Source: Triatoma infestans (Eukaryota; Arthropoda; Insecta; Hemiptera; Reduviidae). From it: DNA of 64,000 bases. Shown here one piece after another: positions 1-54,701 of this stretch; positions within the stretch are counted from its first letter, which is position 1; each line of letters begins with the position of its first letter. The notes below the pieces were generated by a model. It made no database searches, had not been told where the DNA came from, and worked only from the letters and a program-made list of their open reading frames with translations. The position numbers and the translations under genes were made by a program. The stretch is from positions 1 to 64,000 of the forward strand of contig JAAEAF010000679.1 of assembly GCA_011037195.1 (NCBI GenBank), read 5' to 3'.

Positions 1-405
1 GAAAAAAAAATCGATTGAGCGGAAGTGGTGCTTTTACAGTCTATTATTTAATTAAATATGTTACCCAAATACCGAGTTCCAAAAAAAAATTGGTTGACCT
101 GGAAATGCGTTTGTAATACTGAATAATTTGTCTAGTTTGCAGGGAGGGGGATTTGTTAGACAAACTATGAACACAAAAGACCTAGGTCACACTTTCCGTG
201 AAAGTTTATTTAAAGGACTTTAGTGTGAGAGGGGGAAGTTATGCTTTCCGCCAAAAAAAAAAAAAAGTCATTTAATTAAATTTATATTCTCCAATTGATA
301 TTGAAATTGAAGACAAACAATTATTTAGTGCACATGTCATTTATAATTCAGTAAACTGCAGTAAGAGAGCATTGCATGAGTGTTTCACCCCAGATTTTTA
401 TTTTC
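1..405 (+). repeat. CCGGAAGTGC-family repeat, cut by window start
   Basis: It contains the module gcGGAAGTGGTGCTTTTAC, the GGGGAAGTTATGCTTTCC segment and the right end (agtaagagagcattg, then atgagtgtttcaccccaga, then a T-run). Confidence 0.7.
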
Positions 406-951
406 TTTCCTATTAAAGTGTGAGCGATATACCCCACCTTAAATTAGTGATGTAATAATAAAATAAAATATTTTAAAGAAAAGAAGAGACAAAACTTCAG
501 CAGTGGCTCCATTATTCCTGAAGACCCTGAACTTTTTGTCTTAGTTGGCAAATAGCAAAGATAACTTCCATGGAATGTGAACTTATATCTCTTCAGTTTG
601 CTGAATTAAGAATTGTTTCTTTAACAATATTATAAAACATTTAATTATAAACTCGACTTTTGCTCTTTAGTGTTTTTAAAATTTATTTAAAAGCCTTTTG
701 GGAATTAGCCGTGTGTTTAAATTGTTGTACGAAAGCACAACATAAATAGTTCTCCACTAAATAAATGATTACAAAGAAAGTAAAAAAATTGTTAAACGTA
801 CACTCTAAAAAAAAATAATCACAATTTTCACTCATGCGCAAGAAAAGAATATTTATTAGTCAAAAAATAAACTTCAGCTTAAAACATTACAAATAATTAT
901 GTCATCAAACAAATTATGTCACACTGTACTTTCTGCTAAAAAACTTTCTTT

Positions 952-1620
952 GAAAAAAGTAGAAATCTGGTGTGAAACATTCACACGAAGTTTCTCTTAC
1001 TTGCAGTTTACACACAGAGTTTAGTGGCAAATTTTCTTCAAACTATATCATTTGTAACGTGTGCTAGTGAGATGTGGGTACTGTCTAAAGAGAGTGAAAG
1101 GTTGCTTGGGGTGTGGGAGAGAAAGGTCCTAAGAAAGATATTTGGCCCACGCTTTGTGAATGGCCAATGGAGGATTAGGAAAAATGAAGCTGTACAAGAA
1201 TGAGAAGTCATCGTGTCCTTCGTCTTCGCCGGTTAGGTCATTTGGAAAGAATGGAGGAGGTTAAACTGCCCAAATATAGAATTCATTCTCCTCTATGGTC
1301 GACCTAGTGGAGCTCGCCGGAGAGGAAGACCTCGCTTGCGTTAGCTGGACGATCTCCAAGAAGATCAATGGGTGTTAGGCGGTGGAGAATGAAGGCCAAA
1401 GACAGAGATATATGGCAGAAGCTTGTGGACTAGGCCCGGGTCCTTTAGGACTGTTGTGCCATCGTAATAATAATAGTATCATTTTGACTAAATGTTTACT
1501 CTTCTACAATTTCATTTCAATCGGAGAATCTAAAACTTAATAAAATGAATTTTTTGAGGAAATAGTCCCCTCCCTCTCCGCCAAAACTTTTTTATTTCCA
1601 CTCCCACTTATCTATTTCCC
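952..1620 (-). repeat. CCGGAAGTGC-family repeat split by an RTE-like LINE
   Basis: The inverted right end (aaatctggtgtgaaacattc at 963) is followed by family sequence to about 1045. After the LINE at 1048-1470 the family continues (tttcaatcggagaatctaaa and the C-rich cccctccctc segment). Confidence 0.6.
1048..1490 (+). mobile_element. RTE/CR1-type LINE, degenerate C-terminal tail
   Basis: Frameshifted translation on + keeps the order seen in many arthropod LINE tails: CEMWVLSKESERLLGVWERK, VLRKIFGPRFVNGQWRI, then RLRRLGHLERMEE, then RGRPRLR and a DDLQED-like stretch. It ends in a (TAA/ATA)-rich tail. Several frameshifts and stops mean it is dead. Confidence 0.7.
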
Positions 1621-1680
1621 TCTTACAGCAATATGAGCACCATAAAAAACTAATTATTATTTAAAAGAAACAACAATAAA

Positions 1681-1870
1681 GCCGGAAGGGATTAGCAGGC
1701 TGGACTCTCACGCGGATGTCCCATGTTCGAGTCCAGCTGTGCTGCCCTTAAATTTTCTCTTCCTAGAAGCCTAGAAACCGGCTATTATCCAAAGGCCGGC
1801 AGTGGACTGAGAAGGCTCTGTGCGCAAGTGACCATAGATGTTGACGCGCCTTAAATTAAAAAAAATAAAG
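1681..1870 (+). mobile_element. tRNA-derived SINE, copy 1
   Basis: The tRNA-like head has a B-box-like GTTCGAGTCC near 1727 preceded by CTGGACTCTCACGCGGA. The body has GGCCGGCAGTGGACTGAGAA and the tail CATAGATGTTGACGCGCC followed by TTAAATTAAAAAAA. It is the same family as 6127, 10573 and 26923. Confidence 0.85.
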
Positions 1871-2281
1871 TATTAAATATCGCAAAAATTAAAAGATGTA
1901 AAAACCATTAGAAGATAAAGTTGGTGATGCGAGAGAGAGGCAAGCAAAGAAACCCCACTTGTTGAATGTACTATACAAAATGATAAAGGTGACGTCACTA
2001 AAGTTGATCCTCTGTTCAGCAACCCCAGTACATGTTAACTGCCAGTTCTACTACTCACTAACTAAATACGAACGGGTTAACGGTATCTTGGCATTAGTGT
2101 ATCTCTCCGTGGAGCTGCGGTAACTGTTGTTGTTAGCTTCTCTTTAGATCGAAAAGGCTGTCATAATACATATACTTGCAAAATTATAAGGTTCATGTTT
2201 TTTTTTTAATAATCTAATATCGCTATAAAACTAGTTTGAAGACTTGCCACCGCCTTTTACTCTAAATTATATACAGCTTGG

Positions 2282-2800
2282 ATGGGACTAGATTTCATTT
2301 TATTTTCTCTTACTGTGTGCCTTGAGTGTGAAAGTATGTCGCCAGGTTTTTATTATAAAAATTCAGCACGTCTTAAACATATTGAAAGCAAATGTAATAC
2401 GACGAAACTCCTAAAGAGACTATTCGATCAACGCTCAAAGCCCTTCACAATCAATGAGACTATATCTATCTCAACATCTATAAGGATGCTGGGAATCGAA
2501 CTTCATCAAAATTGCTGATCGTCTAACTTTAAAAAAATACAGACTCTAAAATCCCAAAGATACTCCGCCATACAAAAAAAAAACACCCTTTCATGTCAGT
2601 AATTTGATTGTACACAAGGACCACAAAATTCCATTTGTTTCTACCTTACAATAGATTCCATGCAAAGTTCTTATTACATTCCAATCTTTTAGCAGCCAAT
2701 GTATGAGGTGTGTAAATGTGTGTGTAATTGTTTTTACATAGGACTATGTAATTTTATATAGGTGATCTTTACATAGGAATTTTTACATTTGTACATTTTT
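2282..2800. other. Unassigned AT-rich interval
   Basis: It holds an isolated 78-codon open frame (2282-2518) with no recognisable domain or good start context. It includes a B-box-like GTTCGATTCCC on the minus strand (about 2495), perhaps a relic SINE. No gene is supported. Confidence 0.3.
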
Positions 2801-2804
2801 ACTA

Positions 2805-3675
2805 GGAGTAAGAGGAGTATTGTAATCTTGTCATATTTTGATGTCGAGTTTCCACCGAAAATACACGTTTTGAGGTCCCCTGAGTCAAAAAAAGTGGTTT
2901 CAAGAAATGGTGTATATGTTTATCTGAACAACATAGCTTAAAAAACGAAAAATCACAGAAAATTCGAACTTACGATATTCCGTTTAGATATCCCCATGGG
3001 CTCCGACAATAAGTTATCTGTCAAAATTCCTCAACCGGAAGTACCACGTTACTAAATTATTTTATTTTACGCTATTTTGCAATCGATTTTCTCGAAAATG
3101 ACTCCAACAAATTTTTTTTTTTCAACTTAGTACATTAACTAAAAAATTAAGCGCGATAAGTACTGTTTGAAACATTTCTCTGGGAAAATTCATTTAAGCC
3201 GTCTTTTGGGGGGAAGGGTGGGGTTATGCTTTCCTCTAAAGTGATATTTTAGTTTTTTCTGCGATTCCTCCTTCTAAATAGTATTAATTTAGAATTAATA
3301 TCTTGTCAAATATTCTGAGTTTTAAAAAATCGGTTGAGCGGAAGTGGTGGTTTTTAATGAAGTTATTTCAGTTTTCTACGATTTTGTTCACAAAAAAAAC
3401 ACCGATGGATTTCATTAAATTTGTTACACTAACTGTGATTACTGAGACTTATAACTTCTGATTGAAACATTTTCCAGAGAAAGTCCATTTAAAGAAGTAT
3501 TGGAGGGAGGGGGAGTGTATGGTTTCCTCAAAAAAGTAAGTTCATTAAATTTAGATTCTCCGATTGATATAAAAATGAAGACTATTAAAACATTTAGTAA
3601 TAATTATAAGTTTGAAGAGAATTTATAACTGGAGTAAGAGAAAGTCGTGTGAGTGTTTCACATCAGTATTTTTCT
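2805..3675 (+). repeat. CCGGAAGTGC-family repeat, nearly full length
   Basis: The left end is agtaagaggagtattgtaat, then the accgaaaatacacgttttga module, two CGGAAGT modules (about 3037 and 3339), and the right end agtaagagaaagtcgtgtga plus gtgtttcac and a T-run at 3636-3675. At about 870 bp it is a good reference copy. Confidence 0.8.
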
Positions 3676-4007
3676 AATTAACAAGCAATAATTTTATTCA
3701 GCCTAAAATTGCAAAAATTCAGACAAAATTTGCGAACAAGAAACTGATTTGATCGCGAATATACACCAGGAAATGGTACTTAGTTTAGTTAAATTGAAAA
3801 CCTTCTGGGAATATGAGATCCGCTAATTCTGGTAGTAACTAAGTAAAACGCTTTAACAAGTTTTTTGTTCCAACTTGTTTTTAATAACTGGCCAACGAGG
3901 TACACTTGTATATAATATAAAAATATTTTACAGGTATGACAGGTAAACCGGTTTTTTATGAAGTTTGTTTTTTTTATTTTTACCATCTGAAAACATTCTA
4001 AAAAATG

Positions 4008-5226
4008 TAGTATGAAACACTCATACAACTGCCTATTACTGTTGTCACATTCAAATATGTTGTGGTTGGTTCCGCAGAGCTGGAAAGCATCAGGGTTATT
4101 TTCCATGCTAGCCTGCTTCTTTTCGTGGTCATCAACCGGTTTCGGGGCGTTCGCCCAACATCAGGATGTTTTTGTCAAAGCATTGTGACAATAAAGACTT
4201 GCACAGAGCAAATTCAATTTATACACTCCCCTGTATATTAACTGTGTATAATTTCGCTATGCATAAACTAAATTTGCTTTGTGTAAGCTTATGTTATCAC
4301 ATTGTTTAGACAGACCATCCTGATGATGGGCGAACGCCCCGAAACCGGTCAATGATTACGGAAAATATCTATACATATATTTTCAAGGATTTTCCCAATG
4401 CTGAGTTTTTCCCTATAGAGGTGCCTCCACTTCCCCTCGGATAAATACCAACTTTAGCAGGTAGACAAGTGATGATTATATTCCGGCCCAGTAGAGCGCT
4501 CTAAACACACTGAACCAACTACATATTATAACATTTGAAATTAACGCCACAAATTCACGCACAACTAACCAATTAATTTTTTTTTTGAAAAATGTTTCAA
4601 ATAAAAGTAATACGGTTTTATCTGGGAAATTAGCATACCAAGTTTAAAGGAAATCGTCACAGTCATTTTCGAGAAAATTACAAAAAAAAAAAATGAAAAA
4701 CCTGTTCTATAGAGCCGCACTTCCGGTTAACGAGCTTTTTCAAATTTGGAATTCCATCAATGATTCTAATGTGTATTAATATTAAGTAATACGACTGTTT
4801 AACCATATATTATACTGAAGTGGTACTCCTAAAAAAAAAATAATTTTTCCCAATGGACAATGTTTCAAATAAAATTCATATATTCATGTGTGTAGATATT
4901 TATACAAAGTTGGAAAGAAAATGTAAGGGGCCGTTTTCGAGAAAATAGTGAAAAACTCACAAAAACATTCAGTAAAGATGCACTTCTGGTTGATGGATTT
5001 GGCCCGGAAACCTTCGTGTCAGATACGGTGACAATATGTAATAAACTAAATATCAAGTTTGAACTTTCTTTTTGAGTTATGCTGAGCACACACAGAACTA
5101 TTTCTAAAATCTATTTTTTCGACCTCAGGACTGAGGCAGTTCTCAGGTCTCAAAACTTGTATCTCCGGTGGAAATTCAACAGCGAATACTTCCTCTGACA
5201 GTAGCAAGAGAGATTTTTCAGAAAAA
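4008..5226 (-). repeat. CCGGAAGTGC-family repeat interrupted by a palindromic element
   Basis: The inverted right end (gtatgaaacactcatacaac) is at 4010; family modules in reverse (cacttccggttaacgagc at 4729; cacttctggttgatggattt at 4981); left end near 5190-5220. The interval 4040-4375 is foreign to the family (see next entry). Confidence 0.65.
4040..4375. mobile_element. Palindromic Penelope-like / hammerhead-bearing element
   Basis: Two inverted arms, 4135-4166 and 4317-4349, both read CCTGATG-NT-GGGCGAACGCCCC-GAAACCGGT. The spacer between them is itself partly palindromic (gcacagagcaaatt against aatttgctttgtgt). The CTGATGA..stem..GAAAC layout matches the hammerhead ribozyme core known from Penelope-like retroelements. 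The right arm keeps CTGATGA; the left has CTGATGT. No reverse transcriptase is present. Family assignment is inference. Confidence 0.5.
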
Positions 5227-5369
5227 TTCATATATGGTGGGATCTAGGGAAGATGACGGATAAGCAGCTTCCTTCTGCGGGCCTTGTAGGAGAAAGTGTA
5301 CCTATCCTTTACTTCAGAAAGAATGTTGCTGTTCCTGTGAGTATCTCAACCTAGTAACACGCACAATAC

Positions 5370-5730
5370 TGATCTTACTGATTTATCCAACGCAACCGTT
5401 TTTTGGCTGCTTTGCCATTCAACTACACTCAAAAAAACCAGTAGAGATCCTCGTTCGATCCACGAATGAGTCTGTCAAAGGCACATCGCTCGGTTCAGAA
5501 CATATATTTAAGTGTTGTACTGTCATCTCCTCCTTTCCACATGGTGGCCGGAGGGAAGAGACCGCACAGACTCAGTCGAAATACGTGCCTCTGCAGGAAA
5601 TCGTGGCCGGATGCCATCCTAAAGGAAGCTACAGGGCCACGGTTCTTGGTAGGGTTGAAAAGAATTATTATATCTTTTCTTATGAGAGGTTCCCATCTAT
5701 TTTTTTCCCATCGCAGCCGCATCCAAATAC
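5370..5730 (-). mobile_element. LINE C-terminal fragment (zinc-knuckle tail)
   Basis: Minus-strand frames read RGPVASFRMASGHDFLQRHV, then FRLSLCG, with a frameshift before a T-x-LK-like stretch. ASGHDxLxxHxxRxG followed by a Cys-rich segment is the usual end of RNase H-type insect LINEs. It has stops and frameshifts and is dead. Confidence 0.55.
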
Positions 5731-6126
5731 TTCATTTTAACATGTTCGACGTGTGCGAACGAACATACTTACACTACAGCATTCACACAATCCACATAGA
5801 ACCTGCAGAGATATGTGTCACCACCTACTTGGGTTTTACTAACCACCCAGACGAGTCGATAACTATAGTTCCCAGTTCACAATAATCCACTAACAATGCC
5901 ACAATGTACACTTTACAGACAACTAATTTCTATATTACAAACACTATCACACCTAAGGGAGTCAGTAAACAATAAAGATCTTTCAGATCGCAGTGAATTT
6001 AGGCTCTTTATAGCCAGTCTTTCGACAAACATCCGACTACAGCAACCTGGTGAAAGAAACGTGAACCTGGTTTCTCAACTACGTTTAAATCCTTTTATAA
6101 TCATAATAATAATAACCGTGTTATTA

Positions 6127-6379
6127 TTTTTTTTTTTTATTTGAGGCGCGTCAACATCTACGGTCATTGGCGCCTGGAGCCTTCTCAGTGCACTGCCGGC
6201 CTCCGGAGAGTGTTCTCTCGTTACAGACAACACTGTCCATCACCGTTCAGTGAGCACCGTTCAATGAGCCGTTGTAGAGGCTCCTAGGAACAAAAAATCT
6301 AAGGGTAGGACGGCTGGACTCGAACCCGGGTCCTCCGCGTAGGAGTCCAGTAAGCTAACCACTTAGCTAATCCCTTCCC
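6127..6379 (-). mobile_element. tRNA-derived SINE, copy 2 (near full length)
   Basis: Poly-T (the A-tail in reverse) is followed by ggcgcgtcaacatctacggt, the body gcactgccggcctccgg, and a head with gactcgaacccgggtcc (B box) and aagctaaccacttagcta (A box). It is the full tRNA head, in inverted orientation. Confidence 0.88.
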
Positions 6380-6399
6380 TATATTATTATTATTAATGA

Positions 6400-6600
6400 A
6401 ATCAGGTTTGAAACACTCACATGACTTTCTCTTACTGCAACAGTTACATAGTTACACTTGACTAATTCTGTTCTAACATATAATTCTTACTGAATGTTTA
6501 ATTGCCTTCAATTTACATAAATGGGAGAACCTAAACTGTATAAAACGACTTATTTTACGACGAGTTATTAATAATAATTAAATCTAATTTCTAGACCTAA
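6400..6600 (-). repeat. CCGGAAGTGC-family right-end fragment
   Basis: It begins aatcaggtttgaaacactca then catgactttctcttactgca, the inverted right end, followed by the aattctaacatataattctt type of spacer. The remainder is lost. Confidence 0.6.
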
Positions 6601-7249
6601 TCATGGATCAATATCTCAGAAATAAATAAAAAATTAAAGTCAGATATTACTGAATGTGATTATACAGTAATTAATAATTTAAAAAAAAAAATACAGCTTG
6701 CAGCTTGCATATTTAAGTATCATGCATAGCCACTTATTTTCCAGCCCACCCTACTATGTATTTTGCAATAAACAGTATAATATTGAAAGTAATTTAATGT
6801 AATAAACATATAATTATGTTAAATAATGACAACTGAGAAGTGGAAAGCTCTTTTTTCCCTTTCTGTGGCGATCGCATCAAATTTCAAAATTTTCATCCGA
6901 AATATTACATACTTATATATTTTAATACGAAAAAATTGGTTTTAGCGAATAGTCTCTTTAAATTTCTCTTTCTCTGAGAATGTCTCCGAAAAAATTGCAG
7001 TGGCTCCCCCGATTTGATAAGCCATTTGCGATACAAATGTTGCGATTAAAATCCATTATTTGGAAGGCTGACTATTCCTATAATGGTTTCTACATACTCT
7101 GCGATTTTCCTTTAATGTTTTCATACTAATTGCCCTTATTTGTTAAAGAATATTACATTTAAAATAATTCGTTGGAGCCATTAATAAGTAACATTTCCGG
7201 TTGACGTAACTGCAATACTTCTTGTTACAATAATTGTAAGTAAAAATGT

Positions 7250-7720
7250 TTCTAATGAATGCTCGGTTTACCTCTCTCTCTGCCTCATTTCTCTCTTACT
7301 CTCCTTCGCTCGCTCTCTTTCTCTCTTTTCTGTGTGTTTGTGTGTGTTTATGTGTGTGTGTGTGTGTGTGAACCAAATATTCCAAAAATCGAAAATCACA
7401 GGGAGCTCAAACTTGATATTTCCTTTTTAATTATCACCACCATCGTATCTGACACGAACACTTCAGTTCAACAACCAAACAACGCTAACGTTTTTCTGAA
7501 TATTTTTTTTTTTTCAGGTTTTTACGATTTTTCTGGAAAACAGCTCCAACGAATTTTTTTTTTTTTTCAACATTACACCGTAAACTATGCACCAAATTGC
7601 CTATCATTACTACTGCAAATTTTTTGTCCAGGAAAATTGAGATTTTGCTAGGGATGCTGAGGAGTCAGTGAAATTTGGAGGCTTAATAATAAACTGATGT
7701 TACAAGTTTTTACTGGAGAG
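7250..7720 (+). repeat. CCGGAAGTGC-family internal piece with CT/TG microsatellite
   Basis: A ctctct run (7268-7330) and gtgtgt run (7336-7368) are followed by gaaccaaatattccaaaaat, then gagctcaaacttgatatttc and gtatctgacacgaac, the first module of the family. The microsatellite sits where other copies have a short (GT)n. Confidence 0.6.
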
Positions 7721-7764
7721 GTCTGAGAATGTTGCCAGCCCTCATTTATTTATGTTGTATCTGG

Positions 7765-8290
7765 GTTTTTTACTTTCTCTTACTCCTTAGCCCTCACTAA
7801 GAACAACTATTGCGGTCCTGTCAAACTTTTGAAATTGAGTTTTCACCGGAAGTACGAGTTTTGAGATCGCCTGAGTAGGAAAAAAAAGAAGATTTTTAGC
7901 AAAATGGCCCATATATGTATTGTGGGAAAATCGCTGGGAGCTCAAACTTGTTATTCTGTTACAATCAGTATCTGATACGGGCAAAATGCATCAACCGGAA
8001 GTGCCACTGTACTGAATTTTTTTTTTTCAATTTTTTCGCGATTTTCTCGACTATGGCTCCAACGATTTTCTTTAAACTTGGAATGCTTACTGTACTTATA
8101 TATACCTATGTTCGGAACATTTTTCCGAAAAAAAAACAATTTTTAGATAGTGTTGTAGAATCCGCAACGTTAAATTTGAAATTTCTTGATTGTTCGGTCT
8201 GTTTTGGATAGCAATGTCATTATTAAACAATAGTAAGAGAAAGTCGTGTCAATGAGACTCCAGACAAGAATTTTTTTTTTTTGTAATTAA
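7765..8290 (+). repeat. CCGGAAGTGC-family repeat, shortened
   Basis: Hairpin-like left end near 7779 (actttctcttactccttag), ttttcaccggaagtacgag, caaccggaagtgccactg at 7992, then the right end agtaagagaaagtcgtgtca at 8230 and a T-run. Confidence 0.75.
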
Positions 8291-8884
8291 TAAAACAGAA
8301 TCACGTCAATAAAAAAAATGAAGCAAAATTTAGAGTAAATATTAATAGTAAAAATTAAACATTTTTTTACTTAAAACTGTGGGGTGTGATCAAGTCATTT
8401 AGTTAGTTACGTAACACACCTTTTTTGCATTCTTAAAACAACCTACGAGATATATATAGGGTATATTACGTTGGTGCCAGTATGTCTCTCACCTGTACTA
8501 ACCACTTCTAGTGCGGTGTAGGCGTTAATAATTACTATATTTTGCACCTGTTACCTTCATATTACAATTGTAAAATAAATATTTTTTATTTATAAGAGAT
8601 ATACATGTGTGTTCGCAATTAAACCAGGAAATGTGCATATGTTCCTTGAAATAATTGTTTTTTTAAAGACTATGATTTTCTAGCCAAGGCAACCTTGATT
8701 GAAATGCTGATATGATGACAATTGCATCACCCCTTATATAGACTTATATGTTAATACAGTTATCAAACAGCTATGCAAACATTAGTTTTCAAGATTTACT
8801 TCTTATTACCATAAATGAAGGTGGGGGGGGGGAGAGAATAGTACAGGAAATCTAAAAACAATTCAATTATTTACATAAAACTAA

Positions 8885-9497
8885 GATAAAAATCTGGTGT
8901 GAAACACTCACATGACTTTCCCTTACTCCTTTCAAATACAATTATATATAAAATGACAAATTTTCTTCAAACTCTAATTTTACATGTTTGTCCTAAGTGT
9001 AGGGCTGGTTGGGAGTGGGGGACAAGGACCTACTTACCTTCTATCCAGACAGGTAGAATAGCGAATATATTCCTGTCCAGTGGAACGCATCAATAACGCT
9101 GAACCTATGTAAATAACATTTGAAATTTAACGCTACAAATTCCAGTAACTAGGTAAAATCTAAGTTTTTCTTTTTTTTGGAAAAGGTTTCAGATAGAAGC
9201 GGATACGATTCATGTGTTACATGCAGTAAATTGGCACTTCCGGTTAATGCCCGCAACCTTCGTGTCAGAAGACGTGGCGATGGCGGCACTTAAATGAAAT
9301 ACCAAGTTTGAGCTTCCTGCGATTATTTGTTTTTCTGATATTTTGTTCACATACAAGACACGATCGCTAAAAATTTTTTTTTCGTACTCAGAATACTTTT
9401 TCGTACTTAAACATGTATTTCCGGTGAAAACTCAATTTTGAAAATTCAACACGATCCCAATACTTCCTCTTTTACTAGGAGTAAGAGAAAATCAAAC
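8885..9497 (-). repeat. CCGGAAGTGC-family repeat, short form with both ends
   Basis: Starts aaaaatctggtgtgaaacac (inverted right end), includes ggcacttccggttaatgccc, and ends with acttcctcttttactaggag and taagagaaaatc (inverted left end). It is preceded by a G-run and followed by a (TAA)n tract. Confidence 0.78.
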
Positions 9498-9758
9498 AAA
9501 ATATTACACCTTAATAATAATAATAATAATGTATTAATTATTTAAAAAAAAAAAACTAAAAAATAGAGAATATAAAAAAAAAGCTCAAAATAGGAAAAAA
9601 TCAAGATAGAGTAATAAAATAATTATGAAAATGCGAACGATTAACTATCTCTGTTATTAGATCACCTTGTAGTTTATTTATCTGATATGACGTAATATAT
9701 TTTAGCCGGAAAAGCATTGCATTTTTCCATTTTTAATATTAACAAAAAAAGAATTCTG

Positions 9759-10520
9759 TTGGGGAACGGTCACACTATTTCTCTTAACTGCAGTTTAAAG
9801 AATTATGAATGATAAATTCTTTTTAAATTTATAATTTTTTACGAAAAGTTTATTTATCTTCAATTGTATTCGATTGGAGAATCTAAACTTAATAGCTTAT
9901 TATTTCAAGAAATTCAACTTGTTTAAAGAACTTTCACAGGAAAAAATTTCAAATATTCATAGTTAATATGACAGATTTAAAGAAATCTGCCGGTATTTTA
10001 TAAAGATAATCGCAGAAAACTGACAAAAAAAAAATGTTCAGTAAAAACGCACTTCCGGTCAACCTATGTTCTCAAACTCGAAATTTTGGCAACTTATTTA
10101 TTTATATTCTAATTAAAATTGAATTATATCTCGTAAAACTAAAATAGCTCTTTATAAGAAAACATGACTCCACACTTCCTAAAAGCCGCCTTAAATGAAG
10201 TTTCCTAGAGAAATCTTTCAAATAAATATTCGCTGCTTATCTGTAATTGATATAAGAAGTTTAAAGAAAATCGTTTGAGCCATGTTGACACATAACTTAA
10301 CTGTCGGATCCCATATAGTGATAACTAAACGAAATATCACGTTTGAACTTTCTGCGATTTTTCGTTTTTTGGCTACGATGTTTCACATACATACACAGAG
10401 AAAGACCATTTTCTAAAACTCACTTAGTAGTGGTGGGGGGGTAGGGTGGAAAAACGTATTCTATCCATGATGCAACTGTCGTGGTGACGATACCGTTTGA
10501 ATTATTTACAACATTTTCTT
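9759..10520 (-). repeat. CCGGAAGTGC-family repeat, degraded
   Basis: It contains gaacggtcacactatttctc, then cgcacttccggtcaacctat at 10049, and gaacttt-ctgcgatttttc. The left end is not clear. Confidence 0.55.
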
Positions 10521-10572
10521 GGAAAAATTGTTTTTAGCGGTTTCTGAATTGTGTTTATTCAAATATTGGGTC

Positions 10573-10810
10573 GGAGGAAGGGAGTAGCTAAGTGGTTAGC
10601 GTACTGGACTCCCACGCGGAAGGCCCGGGTTCGAGCCCAGCTGTGCTGCCCTTAGATTTTTTTCTTCCTACAAGCCTCTACAGCTCACTGTCCGGTGATG
10701 GGCAGCGTTGCCTGTAACGAAAGAACACTGTCCGTAGGCCGGCAGTGCACTGAGAAGGCTGCGGGCGCCAATGACCATAGATGTTGACGCGCCTTAAATT
10801 AAAAAAAAAA
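10573..10810 (+). mobile_element. tRNA-derived SINE, copy 3 with target-site duplication
   Basis: This is the cleanest copy. A box TAGCTAAGTGGTTAGCG and B box GGTTCGAGCCC are in the head; the body is GGCCGGCAGTGCACTGAGAA; the tail is TTGACGCGCCTTAAATT plus an A-run. The flanking direct repeat ATATTGGGTC (10563-10572 and 10811-10820) is the target-site duplication. SINEs of this kind need a partner LINE for mobility. Confidence 0.92.
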
Positions 10811-10820
10811 ATATTGGGTC

Positions 10821-11600
10821 AATCTAAACCTTTATTTCCGCTTTTAAAGTTAAGTTCAATAGTAGAGAATCAATAATTTAATATGTTGCAGAATAATCGA
10901 CTACTTTATCAGCATAAAGTTTAATTTAAATAGAAGCGGCGCTGGAAATATCTTTCATTTTCAACCTTAATAATATCATTATCTCATTTAACTAGTGAAA
11001 AAAAGATAGATAACAGCTATCAAAACTAAGTTATCAATGAGGGGCGCTAACATAGCTTTGTCATTGTTTTCAAGCACCATGGGAACCAATCACTATCTTT
11101 CTTTCTTTCCTTCTTTTCCTGATGACAGCTATTTCCCGCCACAACTAAACAATCTGCAAAATGTTCTCATTTTTTTATACCTCTAATCATAAAAAAAAAA
11201 CATTCCCCCTCCGTTAAAAAAAAAGAAGAAAGATCGATAACATGAATTTTTATATCTATATAAAATTATCTCACGCATCATATCCTGTTGCAAAGAAATT
11301 TGCAAAAATCACACTGTCACATACATATGTTGACTGTTAAGTCTTTTAAACAAAAATACAGGTAGCAATTCTTCCTCCCAATCACCAAATATGTATTAAA
11401 TTATAGGTGATTAAGTTAATATTAAAACAAGCCCTGATAATATACCTAGCGCAGTAATGATTAAGTCACCACTAGCAAAACGTATAATTATATTATTCAC
11501 TGTTTTTGTAATTATTAGCTGGAAGTATTTCATTATTTTTCTTTGTAAATATTATATAAGATTAATTTCAATAAATTATAACCTCTTGGTCAATAAAGGC
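10821..11600. other. AT-rich interval without recognised features
   Basis: No exon-like frame and no family repeat is seen. It includes poly-A stretches and a tctttctttctttccttctt pyrimidine tract near 11095. Confidence 0.4.
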
Positions 11601-11612
11601 GAATCACTGGGC

Positions 11613-11660
11613 TGATCGATATGAATATTTATCGATATAATATAAATCGATATATTATTT
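11613..11660. promoter_or_regulatory. Cluster of ATCGAT/TATCGATA (DRE-like) sites
   Basis: Three ATCGAT cores lie within about 40 bp (near 11616, a perfect TATCGATA at 11630-11637, and 11646), 440-490 bp upstream of the candidate first coding exon. TATCGATA is the insect DREF-binding promoter element. Promoter use here is inference, and AT-rich DNA can produce such sites by chance, although three together are uncommon. Confidence 0.3.
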
Positions 11661-12101
11661 CTTTCGTTTTCTGTCAAGACAAGTGGCGACACCTGCATTT
11701 TTGTTTAAAAAAAAAAGATATCACTGGAAAGTTGGTACAGGCAGAAATCTATTATATCATTTATCATTAAATTCTTTTACTTACATTATATACAAAACAT
11801 GTTCGAACATGTCCGAGCTGGTTCATAAAACTACAACCGCCATTGGCCCATTATAATGAAGCCTATGCGCATGTCTGTGCATAACTTTGCAAATTTTAAC
11901 GTGCCTATATTTATGAATAAAATATTTTTTTTTTTTTTTGCTTTTTACTCATTAACATTCGAACAGTAGCAGCCATCAGAAACAGTAGCCAGTGTGGTTG
12001 TTATTGAAACTGCTATTTTCTCTTATTTATTTATTTTTTTATATTGTTGTATCAATTATCTGAAGTACGGAAAAAACACGATATAAGAAAAAAAAGAAAT
12101 C

Positions 12102-54701
<42,600 letters not shown>

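Noticed and set aside
1727..1737. tRNA gene suggested by A/B-box sequence
   Set aside because: The same head recurs with a constant 200-bp body and A-tail at four loci, so it is a SINE and not a tRNA gene.
2282..2518. Isolated 78-codon + strand frame with a start codon
   Set aside because: No domain, no splice-linked partner, and AT-rich random-like composition; not supported as a gene.
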